This document shows, piece by piece, positions 35,568 through 43,925 of a stretch of DNA of 64,000 bases. Positions within the stretch are counted from its first letter, which is position 1; every line of letters starts with the position of its first letter. The notes under the pieces are model-generated. The model was not told the origin of the DNA and ran no database searches. It saw only the letters and a program-made list of their open reading frames with translations. The translations under genes were made by a program, and so were the position numbers. This stretch comes from Cupriavidus respiraculi (GTDB lineage: Bacteria > Pseudomonadota > Gammaproteobacteria > Burkholderiales > Burkholderiaceae), in assembly GCF_914271545.1 (NCBI RefSeq), contig NZ_CAJZAH010000004.1, positions 310,001 to 374,000 on the forward strand, given 5' to 3'.

Positions 35568-37942
35568 ACTCCGATCAGCTGCGCGACGCCTCGCTGCTGG
35601 AGCTGTTCGCGCTCGAGGCGGAATCCCAGGCCGGCGTGCTCGATGCGGGGCTGCTGGCGCTGGAGCGCGAACCGACCGCGGCCGTCCATCTCGAGGCCTG
35701 CATGCGCGCGGCGCATTCGCTCAAGGGCGCGGCGCGCATCGTCGGACTGGACGGCGGCGTGCGCCTGGCCCACGCGATGGAGGACTGCCTGGTCGCGGCG
35801 CAAGGCGGATGCCTGCTGCTGGCACCCGAGCATATCGACGCGCTGCTGACCGGCACCGACCTGCTGCAGCGCATCGGCGCCCCGCCCGACGGGGACGTGA
35901 ACTGGGCCGAGCACGCGGGCAAAGTGGAGATCGATGCCGTGGTAGCGCGGTTGAACGCGCTGCTGGACGGCGCCGACACGGCGCCCGCGCCGCGAAAGGC
36001 CGCACAGACCGTGGCGTCCGTCCCCGCGGCCGCGCCGGACGGCGCGGATGCGAACGGAGCGGCAGCCGCACCGGACGAGGCAACGAAAGCCGCCGAAGCC
36101 ATCGCGGCAACCGAAGCGGCCGAAGCGGCCGAACGCGCCGACCCGCGGCCGAGCGGCGAGCAGCCGGAGCGGATGCTGCGCGTCACCGCCGACAATATCG
36201 ACCGCCTGCTCGGCCTGTCCGGCGAGGCGCTGGTCGAATCGCACTGGCTCAAGCCCTTCGGCGACGGCCTGCAGCAGACGCGCCGGCTGCAGATGCGCGC
36301 CATGCAGGCACTGGATCGGCTGCAGTCCGCGCTCGGTACGGGCGCGGCCGAGATGCAAGGCATGGCACAAGCCGACACGAACGCCGCCGCGATGCTGGCC
36401 GAGGCGCGCCGGCTGCTCGACGAGAGCCATCGCCAGCTCACCAGCCGCGCCGCCGAACTGGAGCTGTTCGATCACCGCGCCGGGCGGCTGTCGCGCCGGC
36501 TGTACGACACCGCGCTGGCAAGCCGCATGCGGCCGCTGTCCGACGGCATCGGCGGCTACTCGCGCATGGTGCGCGACCTGGCGCGCTCGCTGGGCAAGCA
36601 GGCGCGCCTGGAGATCGTGGGCGAAGGTACCCAGGTCGACCGCGACATCCTGGAACGGCTGGAAGCGCCGCTGGGCCACCTGCTGCGCAATGCGATCGAC
36701 CACGGCATCGAGGCGCCAGGGCGGCGGCGCGAGGCCGGCAAGCCGGTGGAGGGCCGCATCACCCTGGCCGCGCGCCAGAGCGCGGGCCGGCTGCTGATCG
36801 ATATCGGCGACGACGGCGCCGGCGTGGACCTGCACGCGCTGCGGAACGCCGTGGTGCTGCGCGGGCTGGCCAGCGAGGACACCGCGTCGCGCCTGTCGCA
36901 GGCCGAGCTGCTCGAATTCCTGCTGCTGCCGGGCTTCAGCATGCGCGAGGCGGTCAGCGAGGTTTCGGGCCGCGGCGTGGGGCTCGATGCGGTGCGCGAC
37001 ATGATCCGCCAGGTGCGCGGCAAGCTGCGCATCAGCCAGCAGACGGGCCAGGGCATGCGCTTCCAGCTGGAACTGCCGCTGACGCTGTCGGTGGTGCGCG
37101 CGCTGCTGGTCGAGGTGGCCGGCGAGGCCTATGCCTTCCCGCTCGCCTTCGTGGCCCGGGCCGCCAGCGTCGAGCCCGCCGACATCCAGCAACTGGAGAA
37201 CCACGAGCATTTCCACTTCCGCTACGGCGACCGCCATGTGGGCCTCGTCAGCGCGGCGCAGATCCTCGGCCGGCCCGAGCCCCCGCGCGACGGCCGGGCG
37301 CTTCCCGTGGTGGTGGTCGGCGAGCACGAGCGCACTTACGGCATCGCCGTGGACCGTATGCTGGGCGAACGCGTGCTGGTGGTGCAGCCGCTGGCGCCGG
37401 CGCTGGGCAAGATCAAGGACATCGCGGCCGCGAGCCTCGCCGAGGACGGCACGCCGGTGTTGATCTTCGATGTCGAGGACATGGTGCGCTCGGTGGAGCG
37501 GCTGCTGTCCGAGGGCCGCGTCGAAGGCGTGCGCCGCGCCGGCGCGGCGGCGGTGCCCGGGCGGCGCAAGCGCGTGCTGGTGGTCGACGATTCCCTGACC
37601 GTGCGCGAGCTCGAGCGCAAGCTGCTGACCCACCGCGGCTTCGACGTGGCCGTGGCCGTGGACGGCATGGACGGCTGGAACCAGCTGCGCGCCGAGGCCT
37701 TCGACCTGGTCATCACCGATATCGACATGCCGCGCATGGACGGTATCGAGCTGGTCGGCCTGATCAAGCAGGATGCGCGGCTGCGCCAGTTGCCCGTGAT
37801 GGTGGTCTCGTACAAGGACCGCGAACAGGACCGCCAGCGCGGCCTGGAGGCCGGGGCGGACTATTATCTGGCCAAGAGCAGCTTCCACGATGCGGCGCTG
37901 CTCGACGCGGTGCATGACTTGATCGGGGAGGCGCAGGCATGA
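35564..37942 (+). CDS. wspE: WspE: hybrid CheA-type histidine kinase with receiver domain
   Basis: 792-residue kinase. The N-terminal HPt domain has the phosphorylated His in 'AAHSLKGAARIVG' (His51). An Ala-rich linker (about 130-195) leads to the dimerisation helices, then the catalytic domain with 'LLRNAIDHGIEAPG' (N box), 'DIGDDGAGVDL' (G1) and 'GRGVGLDAVRDM' (G2). A CheW-like domain follows, then a C-terminal receiver ('VLVVDDSLTVREL', phosphoacceptor Asp in 'ITDIDMPRMDG', 'SYKD' switch). It phosphorylates WspR and WspF. Start at 35564 overlaps wspD by 4 bp; the longer upstream open frame is a shadow. Confidence 0.95.
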   Translation: MNSDQLRDASLLELFALEAESQAGVLDAGLLALEREPTAAVHLEACMRAAHSLKGAARIVGLDGGVRLAHAMEDCLVAAQGGCLLLAPEHIDALLTGTDLLQRIGAPPDGDVNWAEHAGKVEIDAVVARLNALLDGADTAPAPRKAAQTVASVPAAAPDGADANGAAAAPDEATKAAEAIAATEAAEAAERADPRPSGEQPERMLRVTADNIDRLLGLSGEALVESHWLKPFGDGLQQTRRLQMRAMQALDRLQSALGTGAAEMQGMAQADTNAAAMLAEARRLLDESHRQLTSRAAELELFDHRAGRLSRRLYDTALASRMRPLSDGIGGYSRMVRDLARSLGKQARLEIVGEGTQVDRDILERLEAPLGHLLRNAIDHGIEAPGRRREAGKPVEGRITLAARQSAGRLLIDIGDDGAGVDLHALRNAVVLRGLASEDTASRLSQAELLEFLLLPGFSMREAVSEVSGRGVGLDAVRDMIRQVRGKLRISQQTGQGMRFQLELPLTLSVVRALLVEVAGEAYAFPLAFVARAASVEPADIQQLENHEHFHFRYGDRHVGLVSAAQILGRPEPPRDGRALPVVVVGEHERTYGIAVDRMLGERVLVVQPLAPALGKIKDIAAASLAEDGTPVLIFDVEDMVRSVERLLSEGRVEGVRRAGAAAVPGRRKRVLVVDDSLTVRELERKLLTHRGFDVAVAVDGMDGWNQLRAEAFDLVITDIDMPRMDGIELVGLIKQDARLRQLPVMVVSYKDREQDRQRGLEAGADYYLAKSSFHDAALLDAVHDLIGEAQA

Positions 37943-38988
37943 GGATCGGGATCGTCAACGACTCCGCGCTGGCCATTGCGTCGCTGCGGCGCGCCCTCGC
38001 ACTGCAACCCGGCCTCCAGGTGGCATGGGAGGCGGCCGATGGCGAGCAGGCGGTCGCCAGCGCCGCGGCCGATACGCCCGACCTGATCCTGATGGACCTG
38101 CTGATGCCGGTGATGGACGGCGTCGAGGCCACGCGCCGCATCATGGCCGCGACGCCGTGCGCGATCGTCGTGGTGACCACCGACCTCGGGCGCAATGCCA
38201 ACCTGGTGTTCGACGCCATGAGCCATGGCGCCATCGATGCGGTGGACACGCCCACGCTGACCGAACCGGACGCACGGCTGCTCGCCGGGCCCCTGTTGCG
38301 CAAGATCGGCAACATCGGCAACCTGCTGGCCGCGCGAACCGGCCGCGTGCCGGCGCCGCAGGTCGGCGCGCGCGTCACCGGCGGCTCTTCGTGCCTGGTG
38401 GCGATCGGCGCATCGGCCGGAGGACCGGCGGCGCTTGCCGGCCTGCTCGGCGCGCTGCCGGCCGACTTCGGCGCCGCCATCGTGACGGTGCAGCACGTGG
38501 ACGAGGCTTTCGCGGCGGGCATGGCCGACTGGCTCGATGCGCAATGCCGGCTGCCAGTGCGGGTAGCATGTGACGGTGACCGTCCGCAGCCGGGCGTGGT
38601 GCTGCTGGCCGGCAGCAACGATCATCTGCGCTTTGCCCCGGCCGACGCCACGCCCGCCGGACCGAAGGCGCCGGCTCGGCTGGTCTACACGAGACAACCC
38701 GTCGAACACGTGTACCGGCCGTCGATCGACGTATTTTTCGAAAGTCTGGTCCGCTACTGGCAGGAGCCCGCCATCGGCGTGCTGCTGACCGGCATGGGCC
38801 GGGACGGAGCGCAGGGATTGAAGGCGATGCGCACGCGCGGCTGCCTGACCATCGCGCAGGACGAGGCCACCAGCGCGGTATATGGCATGCCCAAGGCGGC
38901 CGCCGCCATCGACGCGGCCAGCGAGATCCTGCCGCTGGAGCGGATCGCGCCGCGGCTGATGCAGGCCTGCGGAATACGCCGGCTCTGA
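37939..38988 (+). CDS. wspF: WspF: CheB-type methylesterase response regulator
   Basis: 349-residue CheB-like protein. The receiver domain is first (phosphoacceptor Asp in 'LILMDLLMPVMDG'); the methylesterase domain follows with catalytic Ser in 'AIGASAGGPAAL', His in 'VQHVDEAFAAGM' and Asp in 'LTGMGRDGAQGL'. In Pseudomonas, WspF demethylates WspA and its loss locks the pathway on; the frame here is intact. Overlaps wspE (ATGA). Confidence 0.95.
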   Translation: MRIGIVNDSALAIASLRRALALQPGLQVAWEAADGEQAVASAAADTPDLILMDLLMPVMDGVEATRRIMAATPCAIVVVTTDLGRNANLVFDAMSHGAIDAVDTPTLTEPDARLLAGPLLRKIGNIGNLLAARTGRVPAPQVGARVTGGSSCLVAIGASAGGPAALAGLLGALPADFGAAIVTVQHVDEAFAAGMADWLDAQCRLPVRVACDGDRPQPGVVLLAGSNDHLRFAPADATPAGPKAPARLVYTRQPVEHVYRPSIDVFFESLVRYWQEPAIGVLLTGMGRDGAQGLKAMRTRGCLTIAQDEATSAVYGMPKAAAAIDAASEILPLERIAPRLMQACGIRRL

Positions 38989-39117
38989 GAGGGGCGCGAA
39001 CGCCAAGGACCATGCGAACGGGATGGCGCGGCCGCGGGACCCGGGCCCAAACGACATGAACGCCCGGGATCGCCGGACGGATCCACACGACGCATTCACA
39101 GGAATCGATACGAGGCT

Positions 39118-40134
39118 ATGGAAGCCAACCAAACTCCCCCGCCACTCATCCCCACGCGCGTGGGCGACGAATACCAGGCCATGGTGCTGCTGGTGGACGA
39201 CCAGGCCATGGTCGGGGAAGCCGTGCGGCGCGCGCTCGCCACCGAACGCGACATCGACTTCCACTATTGCGCCCGGCCCGAGGACGCGGTGGCGGTCGCG
39301 CAGCGCACCAAGCCCACCGTGATCCTGCAGGACCTGGTGATGCCGGGCATCGACGGGCTCACGCTGGTGCGGCACTACCGCGCCAATCCGGCCACGCGCG
39401 ATATCCCGATCATCGTGCTGTCGACCAAGGAAGAACCGACGATGAAGAGCGCCGCCTTCGCGGCGGGCGCCAACGACTACCTGGTCAAGCTGCCGGACAG
39501 CATCGAACTGGTGGCCCGCGTGCGCTACCACTCGCGTTCCTACCTGAACCTGTTGCAACGCGACGAGGCCTATCGCGCGCTGCGGCAGAGCCAGCAGCAG
39601 CTGCTGGAGACCAATCTCGAACTGCAGCGGCTGACCAATTCGGACGGCCTCACGGGCCTGTCCAACCGCCGCTATTTCGACGAATACCTCGGCGCGGAGT
39701 GGCGCCGCGCGCAGCGCGAACAGAGTCAGCTTGCGCTGCTGATGCTGGACGTGGATTCGTTCAAGGCGTTCAACGACACCTATGGCCACGTGGCGGGCGA
39801 CGACGTGCTGCGGCGCGTGGCGGCCGTGATCCGCGACAACTGCGCCCGCCCGGCGGACCTGCCGGCGCGCTTCGGCGGCGAGGAGTTCGCCATGATCCTG
39901 CCCTCGACTTCGCCAGGCGGCGCGCGGCTGCTTGCCGAGAAGGCGCGCCGCGCCATCGAGGGCATGCAGATCCCTCATGCGGGCTCTACCGTCAGCCCCT
40001 ATGTCACCGTGAGCATTGGCGCCGCGGTGCTGGTGCCGGCCATCGACGTGCCGTTCAGCAGGCTGGTGGAGACGGCAGACTCGGGGCTCTACATGGCCAA
40101 GCGCAACGGCCGCAACCAGGTCATGATGGCCTGA
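39118..40134 (+). CDS. wspR: WspR: receiver-GGDEF diguanylate cyclase
   Basis: 338-residue response regulator making cyclic-di-GMP. The receiver domain (about 20-145) has '[13 protein letters not shown]' and phosphoacceptor Asp in '[13 protein letters not shown]'. A helical stalk ('[11 protein letters not shown]') joins it to a GGDEF domain with active site '[11 protein letters not shown]' and an RxxD inhibitory site, RPAD, exactly five residues upstream of GGEEF. This matches Pseudomonas WspR throughout. It lies 129 bp after wspF, close enough for the same transcript or its own promoter. Confidence 0.96.
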   Translation: MEANQTPPPLIPTRVGDEYQAMVLLVDDQAMVGEAVRRALATERDIDFHYCARPEDAVAVAQRTKPTVILQDLVMPGIDGLTLVRHYRANPATRDIPIIVLSTKEEPTMKSAAFAAGANDYLVKLPDSIELVARVRYHSRSYLNLLQRDEAYRALRQSQQQLLETNLELQRLTNSDGLTGLSNRRYFDEYLGAEWRRAQREQSQLALLMLDVDSFKAFNDTYGHVAGDDVLRRVAAVIRDNCARPADLPARFGGEEFAMILPSTSPGGARLLAEKARRAIEGMQIPHAGSTVSPYVTVSIGAAVLVPAIDVPFSRLVETADSGLYMAKRNGRNQVMMA

Positions 40135-40339
40135 CGTTTCCCTTCCGGATCGGGTCCGGCGCGGTCCAGCGGTGTGGGAATTGTCCGACACCCGTATCGG
40201 ACCCGGCGATGTGGTTCCCCCGCGCGCTCGCCGCTATCGTTCCATCACGGCACGCGACTGCCCTTTTCGTCATATTCGATAACACGGTACGGCGCGAGCA
40301 GCCGGCAAGTTTTTCGATTTCACCTGTAAGGGGAACCCT

Positions 40340-41128
40340 ATGAAGATCTTTTCCAAAACCGGGATCGCGCTTGGACTGGCCATGGCGGCCACGGTCGCAT
40401 TGACCGCCTGCGGCGGCGGCGACGATGACGGCATCGACGATCGACTGAGCATCAGCAAGCCGACGGTCCGCGTGGTCCACGCCATCCCGGCGGGCCCGAA
40501 CGTCGACGTGTACCAGAACGGCGGCAAGACGAGCATCGTCAACGTGCCGTACAAGTTCGTGTCGAAGTACTTCGACATCGACAGCGACAACGACCAGACC
40601 TTCTCGATCAACGTCGCCGGCACCACCACCGAGCTGGGCCGCACGACGTTCAACGGCGAACACGGCCACAAGTACACCGTGGTCGCCCTGCCGGGCGAAG
40701 GCCGCGCCGATATCCTGACCATCGACGATCCGTACGGCAAGGGCGTGTTCTCGGACAAGGCGCGCGTGCGCGGCCTGAACGCGTCGTTCAACGCGCCGAA
40801 CGTGGATATCTATGTGACGCCGGCCAACACGAACCTGGCCAATGTCACGCCGACGTTCGCCAACGTGGGCTACAAGAGCGCCGTGCCGGCATCGGGCAGC
40901 GACTCCATCGACCTGAACGGCGGCGACTACGTGATCCGCGTGACCGCGGCCGGCACCAAGACGGAGATCTTCAACTCCGGCGTGGTCAACATCGGCAACA
41001 ACGCCGACTGGCTGATCACCACGATCCCGACCGACGGCATCAGCGCGGTCGTGCCGGGCAATATCAAGGTCCTGGTCGCCAAGGCCAACGACGACGCGCA
41101 GACCGCGACGGAGTTGCTCGACCAGTAA
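40340..41128 (+). CDS. DUF4397-domain exported lipoprotein
   Basis: 262-residue predicted lipoprotein. The signal ends with 'VALTACGGGDDD', a lipobox followed by an acidic stretch. Two beta-rich repeats follow, each containing the DUF4397-like pattern 'VRVVHAIPAGPNVDVY' / 'VRGLNASFNAPNVDIY'. Function unknown; such domains occur in surface or periplasmic proteins. A strong ribosome site (AAGGGGA) precedes the ATG. Upstream, 205 bp contain only a weak hairpin (GTCCGA/TCGGAC, 40183-40202). Downstream, a long hairpin separates it from the convergent PadR-like gene. Confidence 0.9.
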   Translation: MKIFSKTGIALGLAMAATVALTACGGGDDDGIDDRLSISKPTVRVVHAIPAGPNVDVYQNGGKTSIVNVPYKFVSKYFDIDSDNDQTFSINVAGTTTELGRTTFNGEHGHKYTVVALPGEGRADILTIDDPYGKGVFSDKARVRGLNASFNAPNVDIYVTPANTNLANVTPTFANVGYKSAVPASGSDSIDLNGGDYVIRVTAAGTKTEIFNSGVVNIGNNADWLITTIPTDGISAVVPGNIKVLVAKANDDAQTATELLDQ

Positions 41129-41184
41129 GCCTCGCGGCCGGGCGGGCCCCGGCTCCGGTCGGGCCGGCTCGCGACGACGGCACC

Positions 41185-41228
41185 AACGACATCGGCGGCG
41201 CCCTTTACGGGGCGTCGCCGATGTCGTT
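41185..41228. terminator. Long hairpin between convergent genes
   Basis: Positions 41185-41202 pair with 41211-41228, 18 bp with a single G-T type mismatch and an 8-nt loop. It lies between the DUF4397 gene (plus) and the PadR-like gene (minus), whose stop codon (41205-41207) falls in the loop. There is no U tract, so it may act as a weak two-way terminator or RNA end-stabiliser. Confidence 0.5.
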
Positions 41229-41501
41229 ATGGAGCACGTCAAGATGGGCGAGATAGACGTCCAGCTCCTCGCGGCCGCGGTCCGTGATGCTGTAGACGCG
41301 ACCGGTGCCCTCTTCGAGCTGGGCGGTGATCGCGCGGGCCATCATCAGGCTGCGCAGGATGGGCCGCAGCGCGCGGATGTCCTTGTCGATGCCGCGCTCG
41401 CGCAGCCGGTCGGCCAGCGAGAGCACGGTGGACGGATGCGAGCGGACGAACTTGAGGATGTAGAGGCGGGAGACGAGACTGTCGAGAGCCGGTCTTTTCA
41501 T
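41205..41501 (-). CDS. PadR-like winged-helix transcriptional regulator
   Basis: 98-residue DNA-binding protein of PadR character: 'RLYILKFVRSHPSTVLSLADRL', given in part (LYILKFVRSHP), then 'LRPILRSLMMARAI' as recognition-helix region and the wing 'GRVYSITDRGREELDVYL', the typical 'Y.iT..G...L' end. Small size fits the single-domain subgroup. It lies 61 bp upstream of the tctA stop on the same strand, downstream of tctBA, so it may be co-transcribed or independent. Target unknown. Confidence 0.83.
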   Translation of the reverse strand: MKRPALDSLVSRLYILKFVRSHPSTVLSLADRLRERGIDKDIRALRPILRSLMMARAITAQLEEGTGRVYSITDRGREELDVYLAHLDVLHNDIGDAP

Positions 41502-41562
41502 GCGGGCAAAGCGCGGACAACGCGGGGCGGAGGCGCGATGAACGCCGCCCGCCCCTGTCCGC

Positions 41563-43065
41563 TTATTCTTCCTGGAACGCGACTTCGCGCTTGGCCTTGA
41601 TCGACGGCAAGGCCACCACGGCCACCAGCGCGGCGGCGGCGATCAGCAGGCCCACCGACAGCGGCCGCGTCACGAACACGCTGAAATCACCACGCGAGAG
41701 CAGCAGCGTGCGGCGGAAGTTCTCTTCCATCATCGGCCCCAGCACGAAGCCGAGCAGCAGCGGCGCCGGTTCACACTTGAGCTTCAGGAACAGGTAGCCG
41801 ACGATGCCGAAGCCAGCGGCCATGAACACGTCGAAAGTCTGGTTGTTGACCGAATACACGCCGATGCCGCAGAACACCAGGATCGCCGGGTAAAGGAAGC
41901 GGTACGGCACGGTCAGCAGCTTGACCCACACGCCGATCATGGGCAGGTTCAGGATGATCAGCATCAGGTTGCCGATCCACATCGAGGCGATCAGGCCCCA
42001 GAACAGCGCGGGGTTGCTGGTCATCACCTGCGGACCCGGCTGGATGTTGTGGATGGTCATTGCACCGACCATCAACGCCATCACCGCGTTGGGCGGAATG
42101 CCCAGCGTCAGCAGCGGAATGAACGAGGTCTGCGCGGCCGCGTTGTTGGCCGACTCCGGACCGGCCACGCCTTCGATGGCGCCCTTGCCGAACTCGTGCG
42201 CGAACTTCGAGGTCTTCTTTTCCAGCGAGTAGGCCGCGAACGACGCCAGTGCCGCACCGCCGCCGGGCAGGATGCCCAGCGCCGAACCCAGCGCCGTGCC
42301 GCGCAGCACCGCGGGGATCATGCGCCTGAAGTCTTCCCTCGTCGGGAACAGGTTGGTCACGCGGTCCGTGAACGTCTCGCGGGCTTCCTTCTGCTCCAGG
42401 TTGGCGATGATTTCCGCGAAGCCGAACATCCCCATGGCGAGCGCGACGAAGTCGATGCCATCGGTCAGCTCGGGCACGTCGAACGAGAAGCGCGCCGCAC
42501 CGGAGTTCACGTCGGTGCCGACCAGGCCCAGCAGCAGGCCCAGCACGATCATCGAGATGGCCTTGACCAGCGAACCGGAGGCCAGCACCACGGCCCCGAT
42601 CAGGCCCAGCACCATCAGCGAGAAGTATTCGGCGGGACCGAACTTGAACGCCAGTTCCGACAGCGGACCGGCGAAGGCCGCCAGGATCAGCGTGGCCACG
42701 CAGCCGGCGAAGAACGAGCCCAGACCGGCGGTGGCCAGCGCCACGCCGGCACGGCCGCGGCGGGCCATCTGGTAGCCGTCGATGGTCGTCACCACGGACG
42801 ACGATTCACCGGGCAGGTTGACCAGAATGGCCGTGGTCGAACCGCCGTACTGCGCGCCGTAGTAGATACCGGCCAGCATGATCAGCGCGGCCACCGGCGG
42901 CAGCGTGTAGGTCACCGGCAGCAGCATGGCGATGGTCGCCAGCGGCCCGAGGCCCGGCAGCACGCCGATCAGCGTACCGAGCACGCAGCCCAGGAACGCG
43001 TACGCAAGGTTCTGGATCGAAAGCGCCGTGGAGAACCCCAGCGAAAGATGCTCGAACAATTCCAT
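41563..43065 (-). CDS. tctA: Tripartite tricarboxylate transporter large membrane subunit TctA
   Basis: 500-residue permease with about 11-12 membrane segments. The TctA block 'GVLPGLGPLATIAMLLPVTY' and its repeat 'LGILPGGGAALASFAAYSLE' are clear, as is 'GAQYGGSTTAILVNLPGE'. It forms the transport channel with TctB and a Bug/TctC receptor. 12 bp after tctB. No TctC gene adjoins it; the nearest receptor is at 47437-48456. Confidence 0.96.
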   Translation of the reverse strand: MELFEHLSLGFSTALSIQNLAYAFLGCVLGTLIGVLPGLGPLATIAMLLPVTYTLPPVAALIMLAGIYYGAQYGGSTTAILVNLPGESSSVVTTIDGYQMARRGRAGVALATAGLGSFFAGCVATLILAAFAGPLSELAFKFGPAEYFSLMVLGLIGAVVLASGSLVKAISMIVLGLLLGLVGTDVNSGAARFSFDVPELTDGIDFVALAMGMFGFAEIIANLEQKEARETFTDRVTNLFPTREDFRRMIPAVLRGTALGSALGILPGGGAALASFAAYSLEKKTSKFAHEFGKGAIEGVAGPESANNAAAQTSFIPLLTLGIPPNAVMALMVGAMTIHNIQPGPQVMTSNPALFWGLIASMWIGNLMLIILNLPMIGVWVKLLTVPYRFLYPAILVFCGIGVYSVNNQTFDVFMAAGFGIVGYLFLKLKCEPAPLLLGFVLGPMMEENFRRTLLLSRGDFSVFVTRPLSVGLLIAAAALVAVVALPSIKAKREVAFQEE

Positions 43066-43077
43066 TTGGCCGTCTCC

Positions 43078-43539
43078 TTAGCCCGTAATGAACGCAGGCC
43101 ACACCGGCATCTGCAGATTGATGCCGTAGACGAACGCGCCCATGCTGATCAGCACCAGCACGATGCTGTTCAGGATGGCGCCCTTCCAGCTGAATTCATG
43201 GCTGGCCATCGACGACACCAGCACCAGCACCAGCACCGAAAGCACCATGCCCAGGGGCTTGAGCAGCAGGCCGAACAGCACCACCGAGCCGAGGATCCAT
43301 AGCAGGATCTTCACGTCCCAGCGCGCGAGCTGGTCCTCTTCGCCCTTGCTGGAGAGCGCGCCGATCAGCACCAGCGCGCCGAGGAAGGCGAGCACGAGAC
43401 CGAGCAGGAAGGGGAAATAACCGGGTCCCATCTTGGCGGCGCTTCCCATGGAATAGCCGCGGGCGACCCAGGAAAAGCCAAGTCCGACCAGGACAAACAT
43501 CAGGCCGGAGGCAAAGTCCTTTTGGCTGCGTATGCGCAA
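43078..43539 (-). CDS. tctB: Tripartite tricarboxylate transporter small membrane subunit TctB
   Basis: 153-residue protein with four membrane segments ('GLMFVLVGLGFSWVARGY', 'GYFPFLLGLVLAFLGALVL' and two more). The start is taken as TTG at 43539 because GAGGAG lies seven bases upstream and the frame then begins MRIRSQKDFASG, matching TctB N-termini; the longer in-frame reading to 43614 has no ribosome site. First gene of tctBA. Upstream lies an array of four CTTTCA hexamers. Confidence 0.9.
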   Translation of the reverse strand: MRIRSQKDFASGLMFVLVGLGFSWVARGYSMGSAAKMGPGYFPFLLGLVLAFLGALVLIGALSSKGEEDQLARWDVKILLWILGSVVLFGLLLKPLGMVLSVLVLVLVSSMASHEFSWKGAILNSIVLVLISMGAFVYGINLQMPVWPAFITG

Positions 43540-43640
43540 AACGATTCTCCTCAACAATGTATCAATCGGCGCGCCGTCGTGACTGGCGCAAGCGATGCGC
43601 AAGCGCATCCGCAAAACGGATGCAACGTTAGAGATGCGTT

Positions 43641-43679
43641 CTTTCAGTGCTCTTTCAGGCCGCTTTCAGTGGCCTTTCA
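43641..43679 (-). promoter_or_regulatory. Array of four TGAAAG hexamers in 11-bp register (tctB side)
   Basis: On the plus strand CTTTCA occurs at 43641, 43652, 43663 and 43674, exactly 11 bp apart; read toward tctB these are TGAAAG. Tandem hexamers one helical turn apart are the hallmark of OmpR/PhoB-family response-regulator sites. TctD, the usual regulator of TctCBA systems, belongs to that family, but no such gene lies in this window. A TAACGT lies 10 bp beyond the last repeat in the tctB direction and could be the -10. Confidence 0.7.
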
Positions 43680-43731
43680 CTGTGGGCGTCCAAGGGTTAA
43701 CCACCACGTCGGATCACGCCGTGATGGAATT

Positions 43732-43792
43732 TGAAAGCTGGCGGTAAGGCGCGTGAAAGCGCGGTGCAGGCGTGTTGAAGGGAGAATGAAAG
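43732..43792 (+). promoter_or_regulatory. Second TGAAAG array in 11-bp register (aldehyde dehydrogenase side)
   Basis: TGAAAG at 43732, 43754 and 43787 and TGAAGG at 43776 all fall on one 11-bp grid. The grid positions 43743 (GGTAAG) and 43765 (TGCAGG) match at four of six bases. The orientation is toward the aldehyde dehydrogenase gene, the mirror image of the array on the tctB side, so one activator could drive both directions. Confidence 0.62.
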
Positions 43793-43925
43793 GATGTGTT
43801 GCAGACCCCGCCCGAGGCCGGTGCGGGCGCCCCGGGGTGCAGAGTCACCGCCGACGCGCTAAGCTTGCGGTTTCGACCGCGGGCGCCAGCCGGGCGCCGG
43901 CCATCCCAGACCAGGAGAACAAGGC

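Larger units (their letters stand above)
43540..43925. other. 386-bp divergent control region tctB / aldehyde dehydrogenase
   Basis: No gene. Contains two overlapping inverted repeats in the tctB leader: GATGCGC-AA-GCGCATC (43594-43609) and GCATCCG-CAAAA-CGGATGC (43605-43623). It also holds two hexamer arrays annotated separately (43641-43679 and 43732-43792). Confidence 0.7.

Noticed and set aside
40183-40202. GTCCGA/TCGGAC hairpin after wspR as terminator
   Set aside because: A six-base stem with an eight-base loop and no U tract is too weak to call.
43540-43614. Longer tctB start upstream of 43539
   Set aside because: The in-frame extension lacks a ribosome site, whereas the TTG at 43539 has GAGGAG at ideal distance and matches the usual TctB N-terminus.
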